From: Diaporthe sp. PMI_573
Taxonomy: Eukaryota; Ascomycota; Sordariomycetes; Diaporthales; Diaporthaceae
NCBI GenBank assembly: GCA_021399435.1
Contig: JAJTUP010000007.1
Coordinates: 1,116,001-1,180,000 of the forward strand
Length of the DNA: 64,000 bases
Direction of reading: 5' to 3'
Shown here: positions 1-10,078 of the stretch, one piece after another
Layout: each line of letters starts with the position of its first letter
Position numbering within the stretch: position 1 is the first letter of the stretch
Notes under the pieces: model-generated
Told to the model about the DNA's origin: nothing
The model's database searches: none
Seen by the model: only the letters and a program-made list of their open reading frames with translations
Position numbers and translations under genes: made by a program

Positions 1-2371
1 CAGCTCGGCCAACGATGCGAGGAGTGAGTACCAATCTTATCTACCTTCCGGGCATTCCATCTTCATGTATGCTGACATATCGTTCAGTGGGATCTCCTCC
101 ATCGAGCCAATGCTCCCTTCCTGTCTCAAGTACTGACACTGTCACAAATGTCTCTGCAAACTATCAGTTCCCGGATGCGGGGAGTACTGTGGATGAACTT
201 GATTACGGGTTCCCTTCCTACCCCATTTCAATAGTTGAGGACATCAACCTGGCTGGGGTCCTGCCTCTGGACATAAATCTCTTTGGAGACAGTATGAATT
301 GGATGAACGATCGAATAGACAGCCAGAACCAGCGCTGGCCACGTCAAATCAGCCTTCCAAACTCATACGGGGAACTACTGAGTCCACCACTAGAGGGCTT
401 GTTTCCATATGCAGACCAGGCATTGAAAGCGGACCCAGCTGAAACCGGTGTTGCTCACGAGGTCAGACCACCCGCCCCCAAAGCATGTGCGCCGCGTTCA
501 TTTACAACAAAAAAGATTCTAACATTTTTTTTTAAAGGGAAAGGATACATATGCTAGTGAGACTGCCCACCAACCGTGGCTTGAGTAAATTGGGGAACGT
601 TTGACTGAAGTTTGCAGATGAATCATCAACACTGGCGAGTATTGTCTGTTCCAACCTACACCATATCGCCGACAGCCCGCATCAATCTTCTATTCGTACA
701 CTATTGCAAGAAGTTGCTGCCAAAGCACTTGATGCTACACCCTTCCCGATCGTATCAAATGAAGACAGTTCAGCACCCGCTTTGCACCAACCCAGCTACG
801 AACGTCACGTCGTTCAGGAATATGTGGACGGTATGTGCTACCTCTAAAATCTTTACTTTCGAATGGTGACTAACGCCCATACTGTAGCATACTTTGACCA
901 ATTTTATCAGTATGTCCTTGTTATTTATGCTCATCATGATTGTCGTGCTGACTGTCGTAGGAGATTTCCACTTCTGCGTAAAGACCAGTTTAAATCTTCA
1001 ACAGAAGCTTTGCTCACAGGAAAGCTTCCAGAGGACAATCCTGCTGTTCCTCTCATCAACGCAGTCCTCGCTCTTGGTTGTCGACTTGTACAGAAGCGCA
1101 GAACAAATGATGCCAGGCTTGCTGACCAAGAAGCCCGACATTACTTTGCGGTAGCTTCGAGAGCCCGTGGCCATTTAGCAGGAGCTCAAGCTCAAGCTTC
1201 AGTTATTGCAGTCCAGGCCCTTGTTGCCATGGTAAGCACTGACCTTTACGGACAATTCAGAGTTTTTGAGCTAATTATTCGCAGACCATTTATCTTCAGG
1301 CTGGGGGCCTTCAGACAGCCAAATTAGCCCTGTCTCTAATAACGACAGCGGTGCAACACTGCTTGACACTAAAGTTGAATCGAATTAATAGTGTTCGAGC
1401 CCTGGCCGGCTCGGAACCAGAGAGCCAGCTCCTGCTTCGATTATTCTGGGTGGTTTATTCTTTAGAAAAGCCCCTAGCAATGCGATTAGGGCAATTCTCA
1501 GTAAGGCCTACCGATGACCCTGGACTCACTGAATCCTACTAATGAACTGGCCAGTCTATCGACGATGATTTGATTGACTATTCTCCGCGGATGGCTCAAC
1601 CCCCTTCAGAATCTGACACCAACGAACCGAGCCCCTTTATTCACTTCTGCGAGCACGCCAAGCTGTGTTCCATGGTCGTGAAACAGCTGTACGGAATCAC
1701 AAAGTCCAGAGTACTACGAAACGATGTCCAGGACTTGTTCCACTCGCTGGATACCCTGCTCCAATCTTGGAAAGATCAGAGTGGGCCGAGCCGGACGGAT
1801 CCAACATTCCCTGCGCCGGGCCGGGGGCCGATGCAGAGCGCTCAGCCTGAGAATAATGTTGAGCTGTTCTTGCGGTGGCACGAATTAAAAGTCACCATCT
1901 TCCACAGGTACGAAAATTCCCGTCATTCTTCGAAAACCCCCACCTAGAGGGTGTATTCGCTGACCGAAACCACAGAGGCAAGCCATGCGTGCAGTCAGCA
2001 CGCGAAGTCCTCTCCCAAGCGCACCTGCTGGAGCCTAGTAGCACCACGTGCTCGGACTGGTGAGATCCCAAGACCCCCAAGTCAAGCTTGCAATATCGAA
2101 TATCCTACACGGCACACTGATGGCTGACCTCTTACCTCCCGACCCTCGCAGGCTGATTGTGCAGGTACCGATCATGGCCTGCTGTGTGCTCCTCATCGAC
2201 GTCTTCAGCAAGGACCGGTCGGAGGACTTTCGGAGCAACATGGTGTTTCTCGGGATGGCGAGCGGCTGGCTCGGCCGTCTGGCCGCTGCGAACATGGACA
2301 CGGCTCACGACATTGCCTTTAACAAGATTATGGAGCTGATTGCGCTGGCTCAGCAGCAGTGCAAGCTATGA
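1..2371 (+). CDS. Fungal-specific transcription factor (fungal_trans regulatory domain), 5' end outside the window
   Basis: The reading frame is open to the left edge, so the N-terminus and any Zn2Cys6 finger lie outside. Downstream exons join cleanly with introns at 831-887, 910-960, 1232-1284, 1501-1554, 1908-1975 and 2060-2151, all GT-AG. An intron between about 490 and 610 is needed but its donor is not resolved. The spliced protein shows the fungal_trans pattern: AYFDQFYQRFPLLRKDQF, then PLINAVLALGC, then IYLQAGGLQTAKLALSL, then LFWVVYSLEKPLAMRLGQFS followed by IDDDLID. It ends at a TGA at 2369-2371. This domain is the regulatory part of Zn2Cys6 activators in the nucleus. I saw no disrupting mutation, so it is probably functional. 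It lies 3.1 kb upstream of the repeat-peptide precursor and could be the cluster regulator; that link is inference. Confidence 0.85.
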
Positions 2372-2634
2372 AGTGTTTTGTGAGAAAGACTCAAGAGTCA
2401 CTCTACTTGGGTATTTCTCAGCATGTGAGCCAGTGACCCTGTGAGGATCTTCTACGTACGAACTCTTGCTCAGTCTACGGAGAAGAAGAATTGATGTGCC
2501 TTCTCCATCACCTATATACACTAGACATGTTCCATCCATTATCTCTCGCATAGTATGGTGTCTAAGGTCCAGAATTGTCAGGAGAAGTGGCATTACACAC
2601 CTAGTCATGCATAGGCCAAGCAATATATACAAAT

Positions 2635-4092
2635 CTACATCCTCGCCTTCAGCTTCAACCCTGTTCTTGATATCCTGGCGGCGACCAGGAAGAGGCCTCC
2701 GATCATCAGAAGCGAGGCAGCAAACATCTCCATACTCAGGTAGTGGCCACCGTTAGCGCTAATCAGGGCGCCCGCAATAGGCGTGCCAGTTAGCGTCGCA
2801 AAGCTAATGACGGTGTAGACCATGCCCATACGCACCCCCATCTTTGTCATATCTGTAGTCAGCGCAGACAGGGCAGTAGGGAACAGACTATTGACGCCAG
2901 AGCTGAAGAGCCCATAGATGGTAGAGAATGCCCAGAGCCCGCCCGGGGTGTAGATGGCTGCCCAGCAGTACAGCGACACGGCGGACAGCACGACAAAGGG
3001 GATCATCATGTTGGTTGGGCCAGTCCACCTGTCAGACAGGTAAGGGGGTAGCAGCCGACCGACGATGCCGATGCCGTTCATAATGATGAGGAGGTTGATC
3101 GAATTGCCCTGGGAGAAACCAATAACACTACTTGCGTACTCGCCAATGTAGTAGTAGGCGGGATATATACCCCAGAAGCAGAAGAAGACGCCGATGGCGA
3201 AGAATAGGTAGGGCAACTCTGTGAAGGCTGAGAATTCCACTAGGGGTCCGACGGTTCTGGGCGGGACCCGAGTCTGCGACAGGACAAAGCAGAGCACCTG
3301 GAAGACCAGCATGATAAAACCGAGCACGCGGAGGGTCCATCCGAATCCCACGCGGGGTAGGAGCGCCTCGAAAATGCCAGGAATAATCATGCCACCCGTG
3401 GTAGTCCCCGAGGCAGCAAGCCCGACAGCTATAGCCCTCTTCTTGTTAAAGTAGGTAGGCAGGATAGCCAGCGTAGGGCAGAACAGGAGGCCGTTCCCAA
3501 TACCGGTACAGATGCCCTGGGCAAGGAAGAGCTGCCAGTACTCGGTACATATCGAGGTCATGAAGACGCCGAGGATGATGAGGACGGTTCCGATGACAAA
3601 GGTGTGCCGGAAGTAACCAGCGTCGGTTGCGCGGCCGGAAAAGGTTCCGATAAAGAAGAGCAGGAAGACCTGGACCGAGCCAATCCATGAGATCTGTGAG
3701 GGGGACTGGTCCAGGGTGCTGAGGTAGTACGTCTGGAACACGCCAAACGAATTGATGTAGCCCCAGGTGTTGAAGATGACCAGGTGAGCAATGAGCACTT
3801 GCAGCCAGGCCTGGAGACCCCCATCCGGCGGAGGACCTGGCACCACCTTGGTTGCACTTCCGCCGCTCTCGACGTCGGATGGGGGCTGCTCAGGCTCAGC
3901 TGGCACTGGCAGGGTCATTAGGGTGGATTCGTCCCTGCTCTTGCTAGTCGAGGTGGAAATGTCGTGGGCATCTTTTTCATCTTTTTCAGCCCTCCATTCG
4001 GGTTCTGGAATGTTGTTGGCAGCAGCACTGTCAATGGCATTGGAATTGCGATTGGGCGTGACAAGGTCGGTAGACTGTGTTGTGGGAGCCAT
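2635..4092 (-). CDS. MFS transporter, monocarboxylate-permease-like (MCT/SLC16 type)
   Basis: This is one uninterrupted exon of 485 residues from the ATG at 4092. An in-frame upstream ATG at 4161 would add 23 residues, but the MAPTTQS start fits the family better. The N-terminal cytosolic tail is about 100 residues, acidic and polar. It leads to PPDGGLQAWLQVLIAHLV, the usual DGGxGWxV-like opening of MCT helix 1, followed by about 12 hydrophobic segments. GINSFGVFQ-like, GIGNGLLFCP and FNKKRAIAVGLAASG segments are typical of fungal MCT homologues. Members sit in the plasma membrane and move monocarboxylates or small metabolites; the substrate cannot be read from sequence. It is convergent with the transcription factor (263 bases between stops) and close to the RiPP-like cluster, so export of the cluster product is possible but unproven. 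Confidence 0.88.
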   Translation of the reverse strand: MAPTTQSTDLVTPNRNSNAIDSAAANNIPEPEWRAEKDEKDAHDISTSTSKSRDESTLMTLPVPAEPEQPPSDVESGGSATKVVPGPPPDGGLQAWLQVLIAHLVIFNTWGYINSFGVFQTYYLSTLDQSPSQISWIGSVQVFLLFFIGTFSGRATDAGYFRHTFVIGTVLIILGVFMTSICTEYWQLFLAQGICTGIGNGLLFCPTLAILPTYFNKKRAIAVGLAASGTTTGGMIIPGIFEALLPRVGFGWTLRVLGFIMLVFQVLCFVLSQTRVPPRTVGPLVEFSAFTELPYLFFAIGVFFCFWGIYPAYYYIGEYASSVIGFSQGNSINLLIIMNGIGIVGRLLPPYLSDRWTGPTNMMIPFVVLSAVSLYCWAAIYTPGGLWAFSTIYGLFSSGVNSLFPTALSALTTDMTKMGVRMGMVYTVISFATLTGTPIAGALISANGGHYLSMEMFAASLLMIGGLFLVAARISRTGLKLKARM

Positions 4093-4199
4093 GATGGGCC
4101 TCGGAAAATGCTCTGGTCTGTACAACTGGAGGAGGAGGAAGTAGAGGTCGAGGTCGAGCAAACCAGCGAGCGTATGCTGTGGACGTGATTCTAGTCTAC

Positions 4200-5180
4200 A
4201 TGCGTGACTAGTCTGCGTACGAGTAAAAGATGGTTGTACGGAGATAAGTGTGTGGTGACTCAGTGACGGCAGAGCGGCTCAGGAATGTTTTCAAAACCAG
4301 GGACGGCCACCACGCCCTTCGCTTTGCAAAATGTGGACGCCCAATCACCCTACCTGTTTTCCTGTTCTCCCACTTTCCCCTATGCGGAATGTTACACACT
4401 GCTAGTCTGCAAGGAAGATGGATTTGCTATCACAACCGACCAACGAGGCTGCTATTGGTTCGCGCTACTTGAGGCACAGCGGCCCGTCTTGTCACATCCC
4501 GCGCTACCCTTGTACACAAGTACCCTGTAAGCCCTAGTCTGGAATAGAATCCTTTCTCCGAACCTCCTGCGGCCGCCTTACCGGTATGGAGCTCTCCGTC
4601 TTAGTCAACCAACAACACAACTAATGTACACTACACCGTATCTCGGATTCGATCCCCGGCTTTGCCCGGATTCCTTTTGAACCCTCATGACCCACCATCA
4701 ACGCAACAATGTTGATCCCTCGGACTTGTGCCAGATCCAACCAACCAACGCTGTCACCGACATCGGCCGAGCTGCATTCTTAATGGATCGCGAGAAAATT
4801 GGCAAACTCGGTTCAATGCTTGTTCCGCGAAGCTTCTATCCGAACTGTATGAAAGTGAGATACGACTTCTGTGTAGGAAATTCCGAAATGGGTACCAGGC
4901 ACAGTCCAACTACAGCCTTCTCCAACACAACATTCTTCGGAATCGCAACAGGGCCAATACCGAATCCTTCGTGGCCATCACTGTTCCGAGATCAAGGGCG
5001 AATGAGATGAACGTTTGAAAGCACTTCGCCAAGCATCTTCTCGCAAAGATCAATGTACCAGGTCCAAAGGTCAATCCGAACCTGAAGATGGCCTCTCATT
5101 CGGCGTATGCGCAAGGCTATGCTCCATTCTGGTGACTGCTATCCGCAGCCTCTGCTATCCGGAATCATGTGGACTGCCAA
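4200..5180. other. Intergenic stretch, no supported gene
   Basis: Short overlapping frames exist, such as 4687-5010 on the plus strand, but none shows a recognisable domain, signal peptide or spliceable continuation. It lies upstream of the precursor gene and holds part of its likely promoter. Confidence 0.5.
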
Positions 5181-5275
5181 CCGTCGAGGTAGCTCGGTAA
5201 TTGTGCTTGCGTGCCCCTCAATCGCTGGCAATGGCTGCTCAGCCGTCGAGATAGCTCGGTAATGTGCTTGCGTGC
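5181..5275 (+). promoter_or_regulatory. Two copies of a ~34-base direct repeat upstream of the precursor gene, each with a CCG-N11-CGG core
   Basis: Copy 1 starts at 5181 and copy 2 at 5243, offset 62 bases. Both contain CCG-TCGAGRTAGCT-CGG followed by TAAT, optionally T, then GTGCTTGCGTGC. Spaced CCG/CGG triplets are the usual contact type of Zn2Cys6 dimers. The copies lie 220-315 bases upstream of the precursor ATG. An operator role is inference. Confidence 0.4.
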
Positions 5276-5494
5276 TCCCGGCTTCCTGGCCGCGATTGCT
5301 CAGCCAGTAGGATACAATGCCTTTATCCAAAGACTTTGACACAGACAGGAAATGACGGACCAGTATAACATAAAGGACAAGCACCAGTCTTATTACTGCC
5401 TCCTCAATAGCCATTCAACCATTCGAGAACCACAGTCTACTCGGCCACCTACGCTCTCTCCGACATCTTTTGCAACAACTCAGCTACCGCCAAC

Positions 5495-6516
5495 ATGAAG
5501 TTCAACTCTGTTGTTGCCTACGCGACCTTGGCCGCTAGCTTTGGCCACTCCCTTCCCACTGAGAAGAGGAATGTGGCCACGTCTGGAGACATCTCCACCA
5601 GTGATGGCCTCCCGGCGAAGCGCTTTATCGCTTCTCCTAACGTCTTGCCCCTGATCAAGCGCAATGTTGCTACAAGCGAGGCTGAGAAACGCAATGTGGT
5701 AAGTCTAGAGCACTTGACCCCCTTCTTCGCACCACTTTCTCAAGATATCAAGGCAAATGGGTTCTAAACAGTACACAGGCTACCAGCGATGTTGAGGCCC
5801 GCAATGTCGCCACATCCGACAAGCGCAATGTTGCTACCTCAGACAAGCGCAATGTCGCTACTTCTGAGAAGCGCAATGTTGCTACGAGCGATGTTGAGGC
5901 TCGCAATGTGGCCACATCCGACAAGCGCAATGTTGCTACCTCAGACAAGCGCAATGTCGCTACTTCTGACAAGCGCAATGTTGCTACGAGCGATGTTGAG
6001 GCTCGCAATGTGGCCACATCCGACAAGCGCAACGTCGCCACCTCTGAGAAGCGTAATGTTGCTACTAGCGATGTCGAGGCTCGCAACGTAGCCACCTCTG
6101 ACGTTGAGGCTCGCAACGTCGCGACCTCTGACAAGAGGAACGTGGCCACCAGCGATGTCGAGGCTCGCAACGTAGCCACATCCGACAAGCGCAACGTCGC
6201 GACCTCTGAGAAGCGTAATGTTGCTACTAGCGATGTCGAGGCTCGCAACGTAGCCACATCCGACAAGCGCAACGTCGCCACCTCTGAGAAGCGTAATGTT
6301 GCTACTAGCGATGTTGAGGCCCGCAATGTGGCTACTTCCGACAAGAGGAACGTCGCTACTTCTGACAAGAGGAACGTCGCCACCTCTGACAAGAGGAACG
6401 TCGTCGATGGCCGCAATGTTGCTACTAGCGATGTTGAGGCCAGGAACGTTGCTACTTCAGAGAAGAGGAACGTGGCCACCTCTGACAAGAGGAACGTCGC
6501 CACCGCCGACTACTAG
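5495..6516 (+). CDS. Secreted Kex2-processed repeat peptide precursor (candidate dikaritin-type RiPP precursor)
   Basis: There are two exons, 5495-5698 and 5779-6516, with intron 5699-5778 (GTAAGT...ACACAG). The spliced protein has 313 residues. Residues 1 to about 21 form a signal peptide (MKFNSVVAYATLAASFGHSLP), followed directly by TEKR. The rest is almost entirely repeats of NVATSD or NVATSE: 30 NVAT units and one NVVDG variant. They are joined either by Lys-Arg, the Kex2 site cut in the Golgi, or by the linker VEAR. The intron splits one unit without breaking the repeat. Only two aromatic residues follow the signal peptide: Phe in a non-repeat KR-bounded peptide (FIASPNVLPLI) and the C-terminal Tyr of NVATADY. 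The design matches fungal KEP/dikaritin precursors, and two UstYa-family genes lie within 6.2 kb downstream. The core has no known homologue that I recognise. A structural or effector KEP without crosslinking is the alternative. Confidence 0.85.
5570..6513 (+). repeat. In-frame 24/30-base coding repeat array (NVATSD/E-KR and NVATSD-VEAR units)
   Basis: Units are 24 bases (8 residues, ending KR) or 30 bases (10 residues, ending VEAR). In exon 2 after the split unit I count 18 KR units, 8 VEAR units, one 6-residue NVVDGR unit and the terminal NVATADY. The higher-order order VEAR-unit, KR-unit, EKR-unit recurs. Synonymous codons vary between units (AAT/AAC, AAG CGC/CGT/AGG) while the peptide is conserved, which suggests selection on the peptide. 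The intron at 5699-5778 interrupts the array. Confidence 0.9.
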
Positions 6517-7473
6517 AGGAGCACTGCTATCAGCTGCATAGCTGCTTCCAGTGAGTGCGTCCGGATTCCTCAACAATGAACTTCATGTCTGCGTCTGCTG
6601 GCCCAGGGTATTGGCTTGGATAGCGAGGAATTCACAGTTTTCAAGATAGGTTGAGCCAGGTGCCGGGTTTTAGAGAGTATAAAGGAGGCGAGCAGAGAGA
6701 GACTGTGAATGCTGTGTTTCTTATCAGAATACATAGCGATGATGAGAATGGATTTTATGAGATTTATGCGAATACAGTTGATGGACTTGGACTCTTGCGA
6801 TACCATAAATTGTGAAATTTGGTCTTGTCCGACTTCAAGTTCGTGTAAAGCGCTGGCGGCTAGGCTGTGATGCATGGCAAAACAAGAAAAAAGATTGAGT
6901 GACAGTAGTACAACATGATGGTGATTCCGAACCTCATGCTCAAGTGCTACCTTTGGTTTTCTGACGGTATATTGGAAATCTTGGTAGAGTATTACTCAGG
7001 CTATTGAATCTCTGTAATGTTGTGAAGGGATGGACAGATGTTCACATGGAAGCTAGGGTGTGGAAGAAGGTCCTGTTGTGAGTAGAGACAGCGAGTTGAG
7101 GTGGAATCACTAGGGCACGTTGGCCAAAACTTCTGCTTAAGCAGTCACACGCAATATGCTTTGATGGTAGAGACAGAAAGTGGAAATCAGCTAGCAAGGA
7201 AGCCTGGGCACTTGTCCCAGTACTTAGGTATGCTATCCGTGATATTTCGAGAGCCCCACGTAAATCTCATGCATAATGTGATCTTGTTTGGAGGATCGAG
7301 AGCTCGAAACGTTGAAAAGTGCACACATTCTCTCAAGCACTAGTTAATGCAAGTCTATTCAAATGCTCAACTCTAATTAATGCCAGGAATCAACTCATGG
7401 TTCAACTTGGCTATGGGCTCTCTTCTACTAGAGTTCGGCAATATTTCGACGTTAGGCCCATTTCAGTTCATCC
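6517..7473. other. Convergent 3' intergenic region
   Basis: This region lies between the precursor stop and the transporter stop. I see no coding feature; the small frames on both strands show no motif. It should contain the two opposing polyadenylation regions. Confidence 0.5.
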
Positions 7474-9288
7474 TCAACTTCTTTTCCGCAATTTCAGAGT
7501 CATCCAAATAGCTGCGATAGCCGCCAGGCCTCCCGCTCGCAAAACCCAGGCTGTGCTCCTGCTTTCGTCCCCGCTTTGGCCATCAGTCCCGAGCAGGAAG
7601 AAAATGGCGCTGCTCCCCAGCGCCGCAATCAGCTGTGGGGCTGCGATGGACATATTATGGATGCCCATGACGATACCGGGCTGGATCTCGTAGTTGGCCG
7701 TAAACTTTTCTGTTGTGATCTCATGTGCAGCGTCCGAGGAAGGGGCGCGGTAGATGGCCTGCTCGTGGTGCCGCGAGAGTATGAGGCTGATGAGGGTGAA
7801 GGGAACAATCTGCGAGAGCGCAGCGCTTATGCCTACAAAGGCGACAATGACGGTGGCGCCGAAGACGCTGCGGCTGATTAGGAGCGTGCTGAACATGCAG
7901 GTTGCGAATATGGCGTGGGAGAGTATCCAGAGGCTACACAGAGATGACCAGGAGGTACTGAGTTGCCTGGCTAGGAATCGAGGCAGGGCTGTCGTCCGCG
8001 CGACAAGAGTGCTTGGGATTGACTGCAGGTCGTTCTCTGGCTTAGCGATAAGATAGGGGGCTATGATGCTGGCAAGGAGCTGAGAAAAGGCGAACAGCAG
8101 CAGTGCGAGCGAGCCGTGTTGGTTTGCTTTCTTTTGGGCTGTGACGTCCACAGGATGGATATCGCGCAAATCTGTTTCTTGTAAGTTTAGGTCAACTAGA
8201 AGAATGAAAGCGCAAGAGCTGCTTACATATTTCACCGATGTATCTATAATCGGTTAGAATCGACAAGTCAGTGGTCATGCCTAGGAAGATCAAGGCTAAG
8301 AATAGAGCTTACGTTGTGATGTAGTACATGAACGAGAACCACCCGAGCCAAGAACAAAGCTGTACCTTGCAGACCATGGCAACCTGTGGCGGTATCTTGG
8401 AAATGCTGCCGTATATGTGCTTGAACTTGCCAATCGTGCTTTTTAGTTCTCTACTCGGTGGCCCATCCTCGTTTGGATCTCGTTCCCGGATCGCACAGCA
8501 GCACACAAAGACCGTGACGGCCAAGCCGCAAGTTGCCAACACGGCAAGGGCCTTGAATTGTGCATGACCACCTCCAATATGCATCAGTTGCGAGAGGTCC
8601 ACGAAGCCGGAACCATAGCCTAGTAGGCTTCCTATGCTGATCATACGACTAGCCCACGCGTTGGCTGTGTCCATCTTCTCCGGGGGGCAAGTCTCGACAA
8701 TGAGAGCGCGAAGCCCACATTGAAGAGGCTGGATGGCGAAGTTCAAGACCCATATTAAAATAGCAGCGGTTATTTTGATTGTCGTTTGTAGGACATGATA
8801 GTCAAGGCTTTCACTGGCAATCCACGCAAGCGTGTGTACAATTTCTTCCGTCCACGCCAGCGCAGGCAGGGAAATTAAGATGACCAAGGCACCTCCTGCA
8901 ATGAACGCCTTTCGCCTGCCCCAGCGGATTCGGCATTGGTCGCTGCACAGGCCAAAGTATGGTTGCCCAACCACGCCAGCAAGTGGTCCGGCAAGCCAGA
9001 CGAAGGGGATCACCGGTTTGCTGAATCCCAGTGACATGAGGTAGGGCTTTTTGTTCTAGTTAGGGTCACGTTGGTTGGATGAGAAGAATATTACATGAAG
9101 AGACTTACTGACCCCATGGCCGTTTGAACTGAGAACACGCCTTGCAGACTATATTTCCCTTCATAATTAGAAAGGCTGTGAAAGAGCAGCAAGAGGCTCA
9201 CCTACCCTCCAAGACCCCCTGTAAGGGCTAGAAAGAATAATATCTTCCTCGCCCCTCTAAAGGGCGAGGTGTCCAAAAGCGACGACAT
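7474..9288 (-). CDS. GPH/sucrose-transporter-family MFS protein (SUT-like) inside the cluster
   Basis: Five exons join in frame: 9288-9206, 9148-9109, 9046-8313, 8243-8227 and 8171-7474, giving 523 residues. Exon 4 is only 17 bases, and the acceptor after AAACAG at 8172 is required to keep the frame open. The sequence runs LGGLQGVFSVQTAMGSPYLM (helix 1 region), GPLAGVVGQPYFGLCSD, then RIRWGRRKAFIAGG, the strong SUT signature after helix 2. About 12 hydrophobic helices follow, and YYITTYIGEIYLRDI is the family's mid-protein motif. Known members are proton-coupled sucrose or alpha-glucoside importers in the plasma membrane. It is divergent from the UstYa-1 gene with about 790 bases between starts, suggesting a shared promoter. 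Its substrate could be a sugar or the cluster product; the sequence does not decide. Confidence 0.88.
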
Positions 9289-10078
9289 CCGAGAGAAAGA
9301 GACCGTATTCTGGTGAGTAAACTGCGACCAAATTTTGATATGCGCAGGAGAAGAAAGGCAGACGCTGCTTTGTGTGTGTGTAAATTGGTGGAGGTTGTGT
9401 GCCGTCTCGAGTTGTAAATCAAACTGGCAGTGGGACACAACTCCAGAGTACCAGTATGCACTGAATCAAGAGTATTGCGGCCTACTTGCCCCCAAATCTA
9501 ATATTCCGAAATGTGTTTTCTGCTTGTTGCTTGTGCACCACGTTAGCTTGGTCCCACATTCTTCCACTGTCGCTTTCGCGGGGCGTCAACCGTAGCTGTA
9601 TGTGGACATCGCTCTCGGAACCAACTTGCAGCACCCCCCCACATCAGCTCGGAAATCCTACCTGGGTACGCTCGGATTTCAAAACACCTGCAACTCCAGC
9701 GGGTTTCTTGATTCGGTAATGCAGTAAACATGGTCAGATCCATGTACCATCTCAATCGAGAGTCGGACTCGGAACTCTTCGCGGGGCTTTCATCAAACCC
9801 ACTTTTCGCCAGATCCGTAATGGCCCTCGGACGCTACCGCACGTTCTGGTTGATGCCAGCTTTATCAATGTGATTGGAGCCTTGTTGTACCAGAAGTAGC
9901 CAGAATTAAGTTACAAGTATTGACAAAGCCCGTTGAGGCCCAAGAAACTTGTCATTCCTTCACGATTACCCCCCCCCCCTTTCCCTCGTTGATGAAGGTG
10001 AGCTCCTGCTTCGAACATGTGGTGAAATTGCGTGGCTAACACATGGACAGAACATACTTCACATTATTCAACTACCAT
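9289..10078. promoter_or_regulatory. Divergent intergenic region between transporter and UstYa-1
   Basis: Both flanking genes start here and read outward, so it is presumably a bidirectional promoter. A run of 11 C residues lies at 9969-9979, about 100 bases before the UstYa-1 ATG. No clear TATA box or second copy of the 5181/5243 repeat was seen, only partial AGCTCGG matches. Confidence 0.45.

Noticed and set aside
4687..5010. Small gene upstream of the precursor
   Set aside because: The frame has no signal peptide, domain or splice continuation, and an overlapping frame of equal length exists.
5748..6503. 251-residue open frame antisense to the precursor
   Set aside because: It is the mirror of the coding repeat (repeated SEVATL/ASTSLVATL) with no signal or domain; the spliced plus-strand frame explains it.
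5495..6516. Alpha-type mating pheromone precursor
   Set aside because: The repeats lack the Trp-rich, Gly-Gln-Pro pattern of ascomycete alpha pheromones, and the number of units is far higher than usual.
7576..8056. Plus-strand frames of about 100 residues over the transporter
   Set aside because: They overlap well-supported exons of the GPH transporter and show no motif.
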